Notes under the pieces: model-generated
The model's database searches: none
The model's input: only the letters and a program-made list of their open reading frames with translations
Told to the model about the DNA's origin: nothing
From: RH-AL1 sp965277735
Lineage (GTDB): Bacteria > Pseudomonadota > Alphaproteobacteria > Rhizobiales > Beijerinckiaceae
DNA length: 64,000 nt
Direction: 5' to 3'
Assembly (NCBI GenBank): GCA_965277735.1
Contig: CBDIDO010000003.1
Span: 2,914,001-2,978,000 of the forward strand
Shown: positions 26,510 to 35,138 of the stretch, in pieces
Layout of the letters: each line of letters starts with the position of its first letter
Position numbering within the stretch: the first letter of the stretch is position 1
Made by a program: the position numbers and the translations under genes

Positions 26510-27163
26510 CATCGGCCCCTCGGCTGGCACGACGCGGCATCCGGTAATATAACCGCATCGACTCGTCGCGTCCACCCGCGGCCTGAGCGGTGGCGTTCGC
26601 CCGTGCGCCGTCGCCGTACCGCGACTCCAAAACGCGGCCGTGTCGCGGTACCGCGACTCCGGATCGAGGCCAGGTCGCGGATTGCGGTCCTCGGAATGGG
26701 ACTCTGTCGCGGTACCGCGACACGGAGGATCGGAAGTCGCGGTACCGCGACATGCCAAGCTGAATGTCGCGGTATTGCGACACGCGGACACGCGCGACGT
26801 TCGATCGGCGCAATTGCCAGCTCTTTCGACGTCGACAGGGCTTTCGGCCCGATGCGCTTTCTGGCACTGCACGATGCCGAGTGGTTTACTGCCAAACATG
26901 GAGCGCTACGAGGACGTGTTCACCAAGCTCGAGAACACCACGCGCCACTACGATGCCGTCGGCCTCGGTGCGGATCATCTGAACAGGATCGTACGCTGAC
27001 GCGGCGGTCCGTCATCAAACCGTTACGCCTGGGTGCGCAATAGCCTGGGTCGACCATTTGACAAGCCCCATCAAGCGCTTGGCCGCTATGCGCGACGCAG
27101 CGCGCGACCACGACGCAGCATGACTAGAAGCGGAGACAGGCCCTTCTTTCATTCGGTGCGAAC
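26510..27163. other. 650-bp gap: palindrome array and possible tiny frame
   Basis: The left part holds the palindromic array at 26610-26781 (see separate entry). A 33-residue frame at 26898-26999 (MERYEDVFTKLENTTRHYDAVG...) has plausible amphipathic composition but no ribosome binding site and no recognised family. The remainder shows nothing I can assign. Confidence 0.4.
26610..26781. repeat. Six-unit array of a 16-bp palindrome
   Basis: GTCGCGGTACCGCGAC is a perfect palindrome. Perfect copies lie at 26642-26657, 26706-26721 and 26736-26751. Variants lie at 26610-26625 (one change), 26766-26781 (TT for CC at the centre) and 26674-26689 (degenerate). Start-to-start distances are 32, 32, 32, 30 and 30 bp, close to three helical turns, so all dyads face the same side of the DNA. 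The 14-16 bp spacers are unrelated. Mixed 30/32 spacing rules out a coding repeat. Probably a multi-site protein-binding array. Confidence 0.8.
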
Positions 27164-27379
27164 GTGTTCGGCAGCCTGTACAAGCATGAGTGGGACGATC
27201 GGCGGTTCATGTTCGTCCGCAACGATCTCCGGTTTCCGGTCGCGGCCTACACCAAACGGCATTGGAAGCTGATCGCCGAAAATGTCGACGCGGCCGATCT
27301 CGGCATCGACGAAGACGCATTGCATCGCGGCTGGTATCTCGAGCTGCGGGAGGATGCCGCACCCTTCACAGCGCCCTGA
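27164..27379 (+). CDS. Small hypothetical protein
   Basis: 71 residues from a GTG at 27164. The composition is protein-like (FGSLYKHEWDDRRFMFVRNDLRFPVAAYTKRHWKLIAENVDA). No family recognised and no strong ribosome binding site. Its end overlaps the 3' end of the convergent GNAT gene by 14 bases. Possibly a gene remnant. Confidence 0.3.
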   Translation: MFGSLYKHEWDDRRFMFVRNDLRFPVAAYTKRHWKLIAENVDAADLGIDEDALHRGWYLELREDAAPFTAP

Positions 27380-27848
27380 ACATCACCAGCGCATCGACAT
27401 CGCCCAGCCGCGGATGGCAAAACGCGCCCGGCAGCCGCCCGACGACGTCGAACCCGAACGACTGCCAGAGCTTGACCGCGCGCTCGTTGCTCGCGACGAC
27501 GAAGTTGAACTGCATCGCGCGATAGCCGCGTGCACGGGCGTGATCGAGCGAATGCGCGCACATCGCGCGCGCCACGCCGCGCCCGGCCGCCGCGGCCGCG
27601 GCCATGTAGCCGCAATTGCAGACATGACCGCCACCGCCCGCCTGGTTGCGGCGCAGGTAATAGGTGCCGAGGATGACGCCGTCGTCGTCCGCGACGAAGG
27701 TCTCCTTGTCGGCGCCGCACCAATAGGCGAGCGCGTCAGCCTCGCTCATCGCCGGGTCGAGCGCATAGGTCTCGCCGGCGCGGATGACCGCGCCGATGAT
27801 CGACCAGATGGCGGGCGCGTCGCTCGAGGTCGCGGGGCGGATCAGCAT
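27366..27848 (-). CDS. GNAT family N-acetyltransferase
   Basis: 160 residues with the GNAT fold order: IRPATSSDAPAIWSII at the start, a central beta strand (GTYYLRRNQ) and the acetyl-CoA pyrophosphate loop AGRGVARAMC. It ends with FNFVVASNERAVKLWQSFGFDVVG, a typical late GNAT motif. It acetylates an unidentified amine. Probably monocistronic and divergent from pepF. Confidence 0.85.
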   Translation of the reverse strand: MLIRPATSSDAPAIWSIIGAVIRAGETYALDPAMSEADALAYWCGADKETFVADDDGVILGTYYLRRNQAGGGGHVCNCGYMAAAAAAGRGVARAMCAHSLDHARARGYRAMQFNFVVASNERAVKLWQSFGFDVVGRLPGAFCHPRLGDVDALVMFRAL

Positions 27849-27938
27849 GGCCGGCGTTTAGCGCCAACCCGCTGCTTTGTCGCCTTGCCCCGTGCCGCCC
27901 GCGCACGTTACCACGGGCCGCCGCCACGAGGACCCGTC

Positions 27939-29750
27939 ATGACCCACCTCCCCTCCCCCGCCGAGGCCACCGCGCGCGCCGAGCAAAACCTCGGCGACCT
28001 GCCGGAGTGGAACCTCGCCGACCTCTATCCCGCGATGGACTCTCCGATCTTTGCGGATGACGTGACGCGGGTCCTCGCCGAGTGCGCGGCGTTTGCGGCC
28101 GACTACAAGGGCAAGCTGGAAGCCCTCGCCCGCAACGGCGGCCTGATCGAGGCGATCCGCCGCTACGAGGCGATCGACGACACGCTCGGCCGCATCATGA
28201 GCTACGCCGGCCTCGTCTACGCCGGCGACACCACCGATCCCGCGCGCACGAAATTCTACGCGGATGCGCAGGACAAGGTGACGACGGCGTCGACCGACCT
28301 GCTGTTCTTCCAGCTCGAATTGAACCGCGTCGACGATGCCGTTCTCGATGCCGCGGCGGCGGGCGAATGCGCGCATTACAAGCCGTGGCTCGACGACATG
28401 CGCAAGGACAAGCCGTTCCAGCTCGACGACAAGCTCGAGCAGCTCTTCCTGGAAAAGAGCACGACCGGCGCCTCGGCCTGGAACCGCCTGTTCGACGAGA
28501 CGATGGCGGCGCTCCGCTTCGATGTCGACGGCGAGCAGCTCGCGCTCGAGCCGACCCTGTCGCTCTTGCAGGACGAGGACGGCGCGCGGCGTCGCGAAGC
28601 GGCCGAGGCGCTGTCGAAAGGTTTGCAAGCGAACGTCCGCACGTTTGCGCTGATCACCAACACGCTCGCCAAGGACAAGGAGATCGCCGATCGCTGGCGC
28701 GGCTTCGCCGACGTCGCCGACGCGCGCCATCTGTCGAACCGCATCGAGCGCGAGGTCGTCGACGCACTGGTCGCGGCGGTGCAGGCCGCCTATCCGCGTC
28801 TGTCGCACCGCTATTACAAGCTGAAGGCCAAGTGGTTCGGCGTCGAAGCGCTGCCACATTGGGACCGCAACGCGCCGCTGCCCGACGTGCCGTCGCGCAA
28901 CCTGCCGTGGTCCGAAGCGCGGAAAACCGTGCTCGATGCCTACGCCGGCTTCTCGCCCAAGATGGCGGGGATCGCGCAGCGCTTCTTCGACGAGCGCTGG
29001 ATCGATGCGCCGACGCGGCCAGGCAAGGCGCCCGGCGCCTTCGCGCACCCCACCGTGCCGTCGGCGCACCCCTATGTCCTGCTGAACTACCAGGGCAAGC
29101 CGCGCGACGTGATGACGCTCGCCCACGAGCTCGGCCACGGCGTGCACCAAGTGCTAGCCGGCCCGCAGGGCGCGCTGATGGCGCCGACGCCGCTGACGCT
29201 CGCCGAGACCGCGAGCGTGTTCGGCGAGATGCTGACCTTCCGCGCGCTGCTCGACAGGAGCGGCTCGGTCGCCGAGCGCCGCGCGATGCTGGCCGCCAAG
29301 GTCGAGGATATGATCAATACGGTCGTGCGCCAGATCGCCTTCTACACGTTCGAGCGCAAGCTGCACCTGGCGCGCCGCGAAGGCGAGCTGACGTCGGATG
29401 CGATCAGCGAGATCTGGATGAGCGTGCAGGCGGAAAGCCTTGGGCCGGCGATCGACTTCAGGCCGGGCTACGAGGTGTTCTGGTGCTACATCCCGCACTT
29501 CATCCACTCGCCGTTCTACGTCTATGCCTATGCGTTCGGCGATTGCCTGGTGAACTCGCTCTACGGCGTGTTCGAGCGGGCGCAAGACGGCTTCGCCGAG
29601 CGCTACCTCGCGATGCTGTCGGCCGGCGGCACCAAGCACCATTCCGAGCTGCTCGCGCCGTTCGGTTTGGATGCCACCGATCCCGGCTTCTGGCAGATCG
29701 GCCTCGGCATGATCGAGGGGATGATCGCCGAGCTGGAGGCGATGGAGTAG
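27939..29750 (+). CDS. pepF: Oligoendopeptidase F (M3 family)
   Basis: 603 residues. The zinc motif HELGHGVHQ has H396, E397 and H400. The third ligand Glu lies in LAETASVFGEM about 25 residues later. The PepF/M3B architecture is complete (N-terminal helical domain, catalytic C-terminal half with FIHSPFYVYAYAFGD). The ATG at 27939 follows ACGAGGA. It degrades short peptides in the cytoplasm. Confidence 0.94.
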   Translation: MTHLPSPAEATARAEQNLGDLPEWNLADLYPAMDSPIFADDVTRVLAECAAFAADYKGKLEALARNGGLIEAIRRYEAIDDTLGRIMSYAGLVYAGDTTDPARTKFYADAQDKVTTASTDLLFFQLELNRVDDAVLDAAAAGECAHYKPWLDDMRKDKPFQLDDKLEQLFLEKSTTGASAWNRLFDETMAALRFDVDGEQLALEPTLSLLQDEDGARRREAAEALSKGLQANVRTFALITNTLAKDKEIADRWRGFADVADARHLSNRIEREVVDALVAAVQAAYPRLSHRYYKLKAKWFGVEALPHWDRNAPLPDVPSRNLPWSEARKTVLDAYAGFSPKMAGIAQRFFDERWIDAPTRPGKAPGAFAHPTVPSAHPYVLLNYQGKPRDVMTLAHELGHGVHQVLAGPQGALMAPTPLTLAETASVFGEMLTFRALLDRSGSVAERRAMLAAKVEDMINTVVRQIAFYTFERKLHLARREGELTSDAISEIWMSVQAESLGPAIDFRPGYEVFWCYIPHFIHSPFYVYAYAFGDCLVNSLYGVFERAQDGFAERYLAMLSAGGTKHHSELLAPFGLDATDPGFWQIGLGMIEGMIAELEAME

Positions 29751-29778
29751 GCTTTCGTTTACAGCAGCCGAGGGGTGG

Positions 29779-29797
29779 GATATACAAGTTGTATATC
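29779..29797. promoter_or_regulatory. VapB autoregulatory operator
   Basis: GATATACAAGTTGTATATC has perfect 9-bp arms around a central G and ends 11 bases before the vapB ATG. Toxin-antitoxin operons are repressed by their antitoxin at such palindromes, so this is the probable VapBC binding site. Confidence 0.7.
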
Positions 29798-29808
29798 GAG
29801 AGTGCGCC

Positions 29809-30030
29809 ATGGCCGCGACCAAGCTTTTTCAGTCCAACCGCTCCCAGGCTGTACGCCTGCCAAAGGCTGTCGAATTCCCGCCGGACGTGCGCGACGTGGT
29901 GATCCGCCGCGTCGGCCGCACGCGGGTCATCGCTCCCGCGAACGCCTCATGGGACGATTTCTTCGATGCGCCCGGCGTCGATCTCGGCGAGCGCGATCAG
30001 CCTGTCGCGGAAGAGCGGGAATCGTTTTGA
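29809..30030 (+). CDS. vapB: VapB-type antitoxin
   Basis: 73 residues. The N-terminal AbrB/SpoVT swapped-hairpin domain reads ATKLFQSNRSQAVRLPKAVEFP. The C-terminal tail (SWDDFFDAPGVD...) would wrap the toxin. It neutralises the adjacent VapC and binds the palindrome just upstream. The stop overlaps the TTG start of the toxin. Confidence 0.9.
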   Translation: MAATKLFQSNRSQAVRLPKAVEFPPDVRDVVIRRVGRTRVIAPANASWDDFFDAPGVDLGERDQPVAEERESF

Positions 30031-30428
30031 GCCTGCGCTTCATGCTCGACACGAACCTCTGTATCCGCGTGCTGCGAGACCGGCCACGGCATGTTGGAGC
30101 ACGCTTCACCGAGGAAGCGGACGGCCTCGGCATCTCGACGGTCGTTTTGACGGAACTTGTGCACGGCGCCGCGAAATCTCCGAAGCCTGTCGAGAACCGT
30201 CTTGCGGTCGACGACTTCGTCTCACGCCTCGAAGTTCTTCCCTTCGACGAGGAAGCGTCGCGTCACGCCGGCGAAATCAAAGCCGTGCTGGAGCGGCGCG
30301 GCGAGATGATCGGCGCCTACGATCTGCTGATCGCAGGACACGCCAGAAGCCGCGGTCTTGCCTTGGTTACCGGCAACCTGAAAGAATTCCGCAGGGTCGA
30401 TGGCTTGATGAGCGTCGACTGGACTTAA
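30027..30428 (+). CDS. vapC: VapC-type PIN-domain toxin
   Basis: About 133 residues. The PIN active-site acidic residues are visible: Asp in FMLDTN, Glu in LTELVHG and Asp in GAYDLLIAGHA. A terminal LVTGNLKEF completes the fold. VapC toxins are Mg-dependent RNases that cleave tRNA or rRNA. The start may be the TTG at 30027, which overlaps the vapB stop (TTGA) and would couple translation, or the ATG at 30042. Confidence 0.9.
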   Translation: MSLRFMLDTNLCIRVLRDRPRHVGARFTEEADGLGISTVVLTELVHGAAKSPKPVENRLAVDDFVSRLEVLPFDEEASRHAGEIKAVLERRGEMIGAYDLLIAGHARSRGLALVTGNLKEFRRVDGLMSVDWT

Positions 30429-30586
30429 CGGCACCATCAAACTCGAATTTTCATCAAGTCGCTCGTGATCCGATCGCGCTCCAAAAACCTCACCGCACAG
30501 ATATCCCCAGGTAACACAAAATCACTTGCCGACCGTCGCGTCTGTGTCACACTGACGGCTGTCCACCAACGAAAGGACAGACCCGC

Positions 30587-30766
30587 ATGTCACTGCAGAA
30601 CCACCTGACGGAGCTCGAGCGGCGCCATCATGCGCTCGATCGCGCGATCACCGAAGAGCAGGTCCACCCGGCGACAAACGAGGCGAAAGTCGCCGAGCTG
30701 AAACGCAAGAAGTTGCTGCTCAAGGACGAGATCACCAAGCTCCGCAGCGGGACCACGTTGCACTAG
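30587..30766 (+). CDS. YdcH family (DUF465) small protein
   Basis: 59 residues, predicted to form a helical hairpin (SLQNHLTELERRHHALDRAI...KVAELKRKKLLLKDEITKLR), the DUF465 signature. GAAAGGA lies upstream of the ATG. Function unknown; a second family member lies at 32738-32956. A terminator follows about 105 bases downstream. Confidence 0.85.
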   Translation: MSLQNHLTELERRHHALDRAITEEQVHPATNEAKVAELKRKKLLLKDEITKLRSGTTLH

Positions 30767-31079
30767 CAGCGTTGGCATTGACGATGACGGTCGGCCCCTT
30801 TGTCCGGCCGGGTGCGTGACACCCGAGTTAGCTGCTCTGATCGACTGTCCCAGATCGACTTGTCCAAGCCGCCGCTGCCGGGTCCCCGACAGCGGCATTT
30901 TTATGCCGGCTAGGCCAGTACCCGTCGGCTGTCGCAACGACGTCCGTCTTTCCGGGGCGAGCGCGGCGAAACCCCGGACGACGCGATGGTCGGGTTGGGC
31001 TGATGGCGTCCTCGTCTGCCGAGGACGTTGTGATGATCCCCGGTCTCGCCTTCGGCGCCCCGGGATGACAGATGCGAAC
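30767..31079. other. Non-coding gap between YdcH gene and purK
   Basis: This 313-bp stretch holds the terminator at 30871-30902. I see no gene or other RNA. It is the convergent 3' region of the ydcH-like gene and purK. Confidence 0.5.
30871..30902 (+). terminator. Rho-independent terminator
   Basis: Stem GCCGCTG (30871-30877) pairs with CAGCGGC (30890-30896), with an inner CGGG/CCCG pairing, followed by ATTTTT. It probably ends the ydcH-like transcript. Confidence 0.8.
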
Positions 31080-32156
31080 CTAGTCCAGCACCCGCGTCCA
31101 ATGCCCCATCTTGCGGCCGGGGCGCGCCTCCTCCTTGCCGTAGAGGTGCAGGCAGACGCCCGGCTCGGCCAGCAGCGCTTCCCAGCCAGCCGCCTCGTCG
31201 CCGATCAGGTTCTCCATCTCCACCCGCGCGCCGTGCCGCGTTGTGGCGCCGAGCGGCCAGCCGCAGATCGCGCGCACGTGCTGCTCGAATTGCGAGGTCA
31301 CCGCGCCGGCCTCGGTCCAGTGCCCGGAATTGTGCACGCGCGGCGCGATCTCGTTGACGGCGAGCGATTCGCGCCCGGCCTCGGCCGTGACGAAGAACTC
31401 GACCGCCAGCACGCCGACATAGGCGAGCGCGTCGGCGATCTTTTTTGCCGTCGCCACCGCCTCCGCCGCGGTCTCGGGCGCCAGAGCGGCTGGCGCGAGC
31501 GTACGGTGCAGGATGCCGCCGCGGTGCGCGTTCTCGCAAACGTCGAAGGCCGCGAAGCCGCCGTCGAGCCCGCGCGCGCAGACGACCGACACCTCCTTCG
31601 CGAAGGGCACGACCCCCTCGAGGATGCATTCGCCGCCACCGAGGGAGCGGAAGGCCGCGGCGAGATCGCTGCCGTCCTTGATCGTCGTCTGGCCCTTGCC
31701 GTCATAGCCGAAGCGGCGCGTCTTCAGGATCGAGGGGCGGCCGAGCTGCGCGACGGCCCGCGGCATCGCGCCGGCCGTGTCGACCGCCACGAAGGGCGCG
31801 GTGGCGATGCCGAGCGAGGCCATGAACTGCTTCTCGACGAGCCGGTCCTGGCTCGCCGCGAGCGCCGCCGCGTCGGGCCGCACGGGGCGCACCGCCGCCA
31901 GAACTTCCGCCGTGCGCGCCGGCACGTTCTCAAACTCGTAGGTGACCACGTCGACGGCGGATGCGAAATCGCGCAGCGCCGCCTCGTCCTCGTAGGCTTG
32001 GATGGTGCAGGCGCTCGCGACCTCGAAGGCGGGGCTGTCTGGATCGGGGCAATAGACGTGGGTACGCAGGCCGAGCCGGGCCGCGGCGAGCGCCAGCATG
32101 CGCCCGAGCTGGCCGCCGCCCAGGATCCCGATCGTCGCGCCGGGAGAAAGGGTCAT
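31080..32156 (-). CDS. purK: 5-(carboxyamino)imidazole ribonucleotide synthase
   Basis: 358 residues. It opens with IGILGGGQLGRM and has ATP-grasp features (RFGYDGKGQ, CILEGVVPFAKEVSV, NEIAPRVHNSGHWT). It carboxylates AIR with ATP and bicarbonate in purine synthesis. The ATG at 32156 is 10 bp after the purE stop, so the two genes form an operon. Confidence 0.96.
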   Translation of the reverse strand: MTLSPGATIGILGGGQLGRMLALAAARLGLRTHVYCPDPDSPAFEVASACTIQAYEDEAALRDFASAVDVVTYEFENVPARTAEVLAAVRPVRPDAAALAASQDRLVEKQFMASLGIATAPFVAVDTAGAMPRAVAQLGRPSILKTRRFGYDGKGQTTIKDGSDLAAAFRSLGGGECILEGVVPFAKEVSVVCARGLDGGFAAFDVCENAHRGGILHRTLAPAALAPETAAEAVATAKKIADALAYVGVLAVEFFVTAEAGRESLAVNEIAPRVHNSGHWTEAGAVTSQFEQHVRAICGWPLGATTRHGARVEMENLIGDEAAGWEALLAEPGVCLHLYGKEEARPGRKMGHWTRVLD

Positions 32157-32166
32157 GGCGCCAGCG

Positions 32167-32673
32167 TCACGGCGCCGGGTCGTCCTGGGGCACGAGCGCG
32201 ACGGCGGCGCTCTTCTCGGCGCGCCAGGCGGCGAGCCGCGAGGCGAGCGCCTCGTCGTGCAGCGCCAGCACCGCGGCGGCGAGCAGCGCGGCGTTGATTG
32301 CGCCGGCCTTGCCGATCGCCAGCGTGCCGACGGGCACGCCGCCCGGCATCTGGACGATAGAATAGAGCGAATCACGCCCGCCGAGCGACTGGGTCGGGAT
32401 CGGCACGCCGAACACCGGCAGCGGCGTCATCGCCGCGGTCATGCCGGGCAGGTGCGCCGCGCCGCCGGCCCCGGCGATGACGATCTCGTAGCCCTTGGCC
32501 TTGGCAGTGCGCGCGAAGTCCCACAGCCGGTCCGGCGTGCGATGCGCCGAGACGATCAGCGCCTCGTGGCCGATCTCGAGCACGGCGAGCGTCTCGACCG
32601 TGTGCCGCATCACCGACCAATCGGATTGGCTGCCCATGATGACGGCGACGGGCTTGGGTGTCGTTGGCGGCAC
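32167..32673 (-). CDS. purE: 5-(carboxyamino)imidazole ribonucleotide mutase
   Basis: 168 residues with the PurE signature GSQSDW, then IVSAHRTPDRLWDFA, AGAGGAAHLPGM and QMPGGVPVGTLAIG. It moves the carboxylate of N5-CAIR to C4. First gene of the purEK pair; 64 bp downstream of a YdcH-family gene on the same strand. Confidence 0.97.
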   Translation of the reverse strand: MPPTTPKPVAVIMGSQSDWSVMRHTVETLAVLEIGHEALIVSAHRTPDRLWDFARTAKAKGYEIVIAGAGGAAHLPGMTAAMTPLPVFGVPIPTQSLGGRDSLYSIVQMPGGVPVGTLAIGKAGAINAALLAAAVLALHDEALASRLAAWRAEKSAAVALVPQDDPAP

Positions 32674-32737
32674 GGCGGTTTCGGCCTTGGCGGGAAAGCG
32701 CGCGTGGTAGCGGAACCACCGAAGCCCCGCAAGCGAC

Positions 32738-32956
32738 TCAGGCGATGATGTCGGGGAAGAGCTGGTCTTCGAGGAACGTCATCCGGTCGCGCAGGGCGAG
32801 CTTGCGTTTCTTCAGCCGCTGCACCTGCAGGCGGTCGATCGAGCCCATGTGCACGAGCACCTCGATCGCGGCGTCGAGGTCGCGATGCTCCTGGCGGAGG
32901 TGCTCGAGCTCGGCGCTCTGGGCGGCCTGCTCGTCGTCGAACGTCTGCTTGCTCAT
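32738..32956 (-). CDS. YdcH family (DUF465) small protein
   Basis: 72 residues from MSKQTFDDEQ (an ATG three codons upstream is also possible). The conserved C-terminal segment LQVQRLKKRKLALRDRMTFLEDQLFPDIIA is the DUF465 hallmark. It is a second, longer paralogue of the protein at 30587. It may be co-transcribed with purEK. Confidence 0.85.
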   Translation of the reverse strand: MSKQTFDDEQAAQSAELEHLRQEHRDLDAAIEVLVHMGSIDRLQVQRLKKRKLALRDRMTFLEDQLFPDIIA

Positions 32957-33098
32957 GCCGCTCACCCGGCCGGCTCACGCACGGCGCGCATCGGGGTCCG
33001 ACCGAGGTATAAGTCGTGTTTCGCGGAGCTTGGCAAGGCCGCCGCGGCGCCCGTCACCAGGGTAAGGTGCGGTGTCGCCGCTGCGTTGCAGCAGTGGC

Positions 33099-33344
33099 TC
33101 AGCCCTGCGAGGCGGCGCCGGCGAAGACGAGCGGCGAGCGCACGCGCAGGTCGGCGGCCGCAACGGCCGGGGTCGGGTAGGCGGCGAGCGCGACCTGGGC
33201 GATGTCGGCGCGGGCGATGCCGATGTCGGCGAGCCGGCGGTCGCTCGAGCGCTCGAGACGCTCGGTCAGGCGCACGACGGCGCGCTTGCGGGTCCATTCC
33301 GCGGCCACGCGGCCAGCGAGGGTGTCGTGAGAAAAGAGGGACAT
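33099..33344 (-). CDS. DUF1127 small protein
   Basis: 81 residues. It contains the DUF1127 core RLTERLERSSDRRLADIGIARADI, an arginine-rich helix common in alphaproteobacterial small proteins that bind RNA or modulate phosphate and carbon metabolism. GGAG lies 6 bases before the ATG. A C-terminal extension is present. It stands apart from its neighbours. Confidence 0.8.
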   Translation of the reverse strand: MSLFSHDTLAGRVAAEWTRKRAVVRLTERLERSSDRRLADIGIARADIAQVALAAYPTPAVAAADLRVRSPLVFAGAASQG

Positions 33345-33484
33345 GTCATCTCCGAAGGAGGGGTTTGATTTCCTCCTGGTGAATGAATTAGTCCTGATCT
33401 CGCAGATGCGGTATACCTCTTTTTGCATTGCAGCATCGACATCGATGCCGAGCCGGTTAACGAACCATTGACGAGCAATCGCAT

Positions 33485-33515
33485 CAAACGAAATGCCCGG
33501 CGCAAGGCCGGGCAT
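33485..33515 (-). terminator. Rho-independent terminator for the porin gene
   Basis: Stem ATGCCCGGC (33493-33501) pairs with GCCGGGCAT (33507-33515) around a 5-base loop. On the minus strand the hairpin is followed by TTCGTTT. It lies 29 bases beyond the porin stop codon. Confidence 0.7.
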
Positions 33516-33543
33516 GACGAGCAGCCAGAGAAGCGCGAGTGCC

Positions 33544-34989
33544 TTACAGGCTGCCCGGGCCCTTGGCGAGGCCGGCCAGCGTGAACAGGTCGATGCTGAC
33601 CTTGGCGCCGACCACGAAGGCATTCGGGATCGGCTTGGTCAGGTAGGGCGCGCCGGCGTTGGTCGGGTTGATGATGTACTGCAGGTTCGGCGTCAGGCGG
33701 ATCGCCGGGCCGGCCTGGAAGCCGTAGTTCAGTTCCATCAGATACTGGTCGCTTTTGAAGATCGCCGGGTTGATGCCCATCGACGCCGCATTGGCGCGCA
33801 GGTTGAAGAGTCCCGCCGTGCTGTAGTGCTGGTCGGAGATGACGTAGCCGAGCGTGTCGAAGGGCCGGGACTTCAGGGGACCCGTCCAGACGACGCCGCC
33901 TTCCGCGAAGAAGCTCTGCGGCTGATGCTGGGTATCGGTGCCGACGAGGCCCACGCCGAAGATCGTGATGCCGCGCGACGGCGTCAGCGGATCCTGCTGC
34001 CAGATCATCCGATCGAAGCGCCCGAAAACCAGGGCCCGCCCTCTCTCGGTGAGCGACGGGAGACCCGAAGTGACGGAATGGCCGCCGAGGATGTCGAGCG
34101 TCGGATCCGTGTACTTCGACTGATCGATGACCACGCCGACGCCGACGTTGGTGGGCAGCATGCCCGGCGTTCCGAGGCTCGAGTACCCGAGCTCGATCGG
34201 GGCCACGACGCCGGTTGCGTCCTTGGTGGAGAAGTTGAAGCCGTGGTCGTTCTCCTGCAGCGAATCTGGGTTCACCTCGTACACGCCGCCGTGGATGAAG
34301 AAGTGGTAGTTCGGATCGATCCAGAGCTTGGCGTGACCGCCCCAGGTCGAATCCGGGAAGTAGTTGAAGTTGGTGTCGGAGAACACCGTGGCGGGCGAGC
34401 CGCAGGTCGCGTTGTTCTGGAAGTCGCAATAGAGCGGCGAGATCAGGAACGCACCCTGCGCCTGGGTGCGGCCGGCCTCGATGTCGAGCCGATCGTTGAA
34501 GAGACGCTGCTCCAGCGTGAGCAGGGTCAGGCGATAGGTCTGGCCGGCGCCGTAGATTTCCTGCACCGACGTGTCGTTGCCGATGTTCCGGGCCGAAAGG
34601 CTGGTGCCTTGACGATCGGTGAAGATGAAGTGGCCCGACAGGCCCTGGATGTTGGCGATCCTACCAAAATCGGCGTCGGCGCCGATGAACAGCTGGCCGG
34701 CGAACGCGTTGCCGCCGGGCTTCTGACCACCGGACGGGTTGGCCGCGAACTCGCCCGTGTAGTTCAGCAGGAACGACAGGCCGTTCTTCATGTCGTAGGT
34801 GCCGGCGGCCAGCGACGGCGGCGCGGCGGATGTGCCCTCGGAGCGCGCGGTCCCCTTGGCGGTGTCGCGCGGCGCGAGCGTCTGGGTCGACTGCGGCGGC
34901 GCCTCCTGCGCGGATGCGTGGGCCGCCATGACGAACGCCAGCATCGAAACGCCGATCGCGACCGTCCCCTTCAAATTGATTGTCATCAT
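33544..34989 (-). CDS. OprB-family carbohydrate porin
   Basis: 481 residues. A signal peptide (cleavage after AHASA) is followed by a beta-barrel-type sequence with the OprB pattern (YDMKNGLSFLLNYTGEF, LEAGRT, FSDTNFNYFPDSTWGG, YSTAGLFNLR) ending in GAKVSIDLFT. It forms an outer-membrane channel selective for sugars. It lies at the end of the polyol locus and has a palindromic operator about 95 bp upstream, suggesting joint control with the ABC transporter. Confidence 0.85.
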   Translation of the reverse strand: MMTINLKGTVAIGVSMLAFVMAAHASAQEAPPQSTQTLAPRDTAKGTARSEGTSAAPPSLAAGTYDMKNGLSFLLNYTGEFAANPSGGQKPGGNAFAGQLFIGADADFGRIANIQGLSGHFIFTDRQGTSLSARNIGNDTSVQEIYGAGQTYRLTLLTLEQRLFNDRLDIEAGRTQAQGAFLISPLYCDFQNNATCGSPATVFSDTNFNYFPDSTWGGHAKLWIDPNYHFFIHGGVYEVNPDSLQENDHGFNFSTKDATGVVAPIELGYSSLGTPGMLPTNVGVGVVIDQSKYTDPTLDILGGHSVTSGLPSLTERGRALVFGRFDRMIWQQDPLTPSRGITIFGVGLVGTDTQHQPQSFFAEGGVVWTGPLKSRPFDTLGYVISDQHYSTAGLFNLRANAASMGINPAIFKSDQYLMELNYGFQAGPAIRLTPNLQYIINPTNAGAPYLTKPIPNAFVVGAKVSIDLFTLAGLAKGPGSL

Positions 34990-35080
34990 GCCCCCCGGCT
35001 CTACTGGTCTGCGATTCAAGTTCGCAGCTTCATCAACGACTATAGAGGAGCTTGGGGCGTTGATTCCACGGTAGAACGAC

Positions 35081-35094
35081 CGAACAATTGTTCG
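35081..35094. promoter_or_regulatory. Candidate SorC operator upstream of the porin
   Basis: CGAACAATTGTTCG is a perfect 14-bp palindrome between the SorC regulator gene and the OprB porin start. It resembles GAACA-N2-TGTTC sites used by SorC/DeoR-type sugar regulators. Probably bound by the product of the adjacent regulator at 35139-36092. Confidence 0.5.
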
Positions 35095-35138
35095 CCTTGG
35101 GCTGTGTTAGAAATACGTCATCCGACGAACGACAGCGT

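Noticed and set aside
26610..26781. CRISPR array
   Set aside because: Repeat is 16 bp with 14-16 bp spacers, too short for CRISPR. Repeats are perfect palindromes and no cas genes are nearby.
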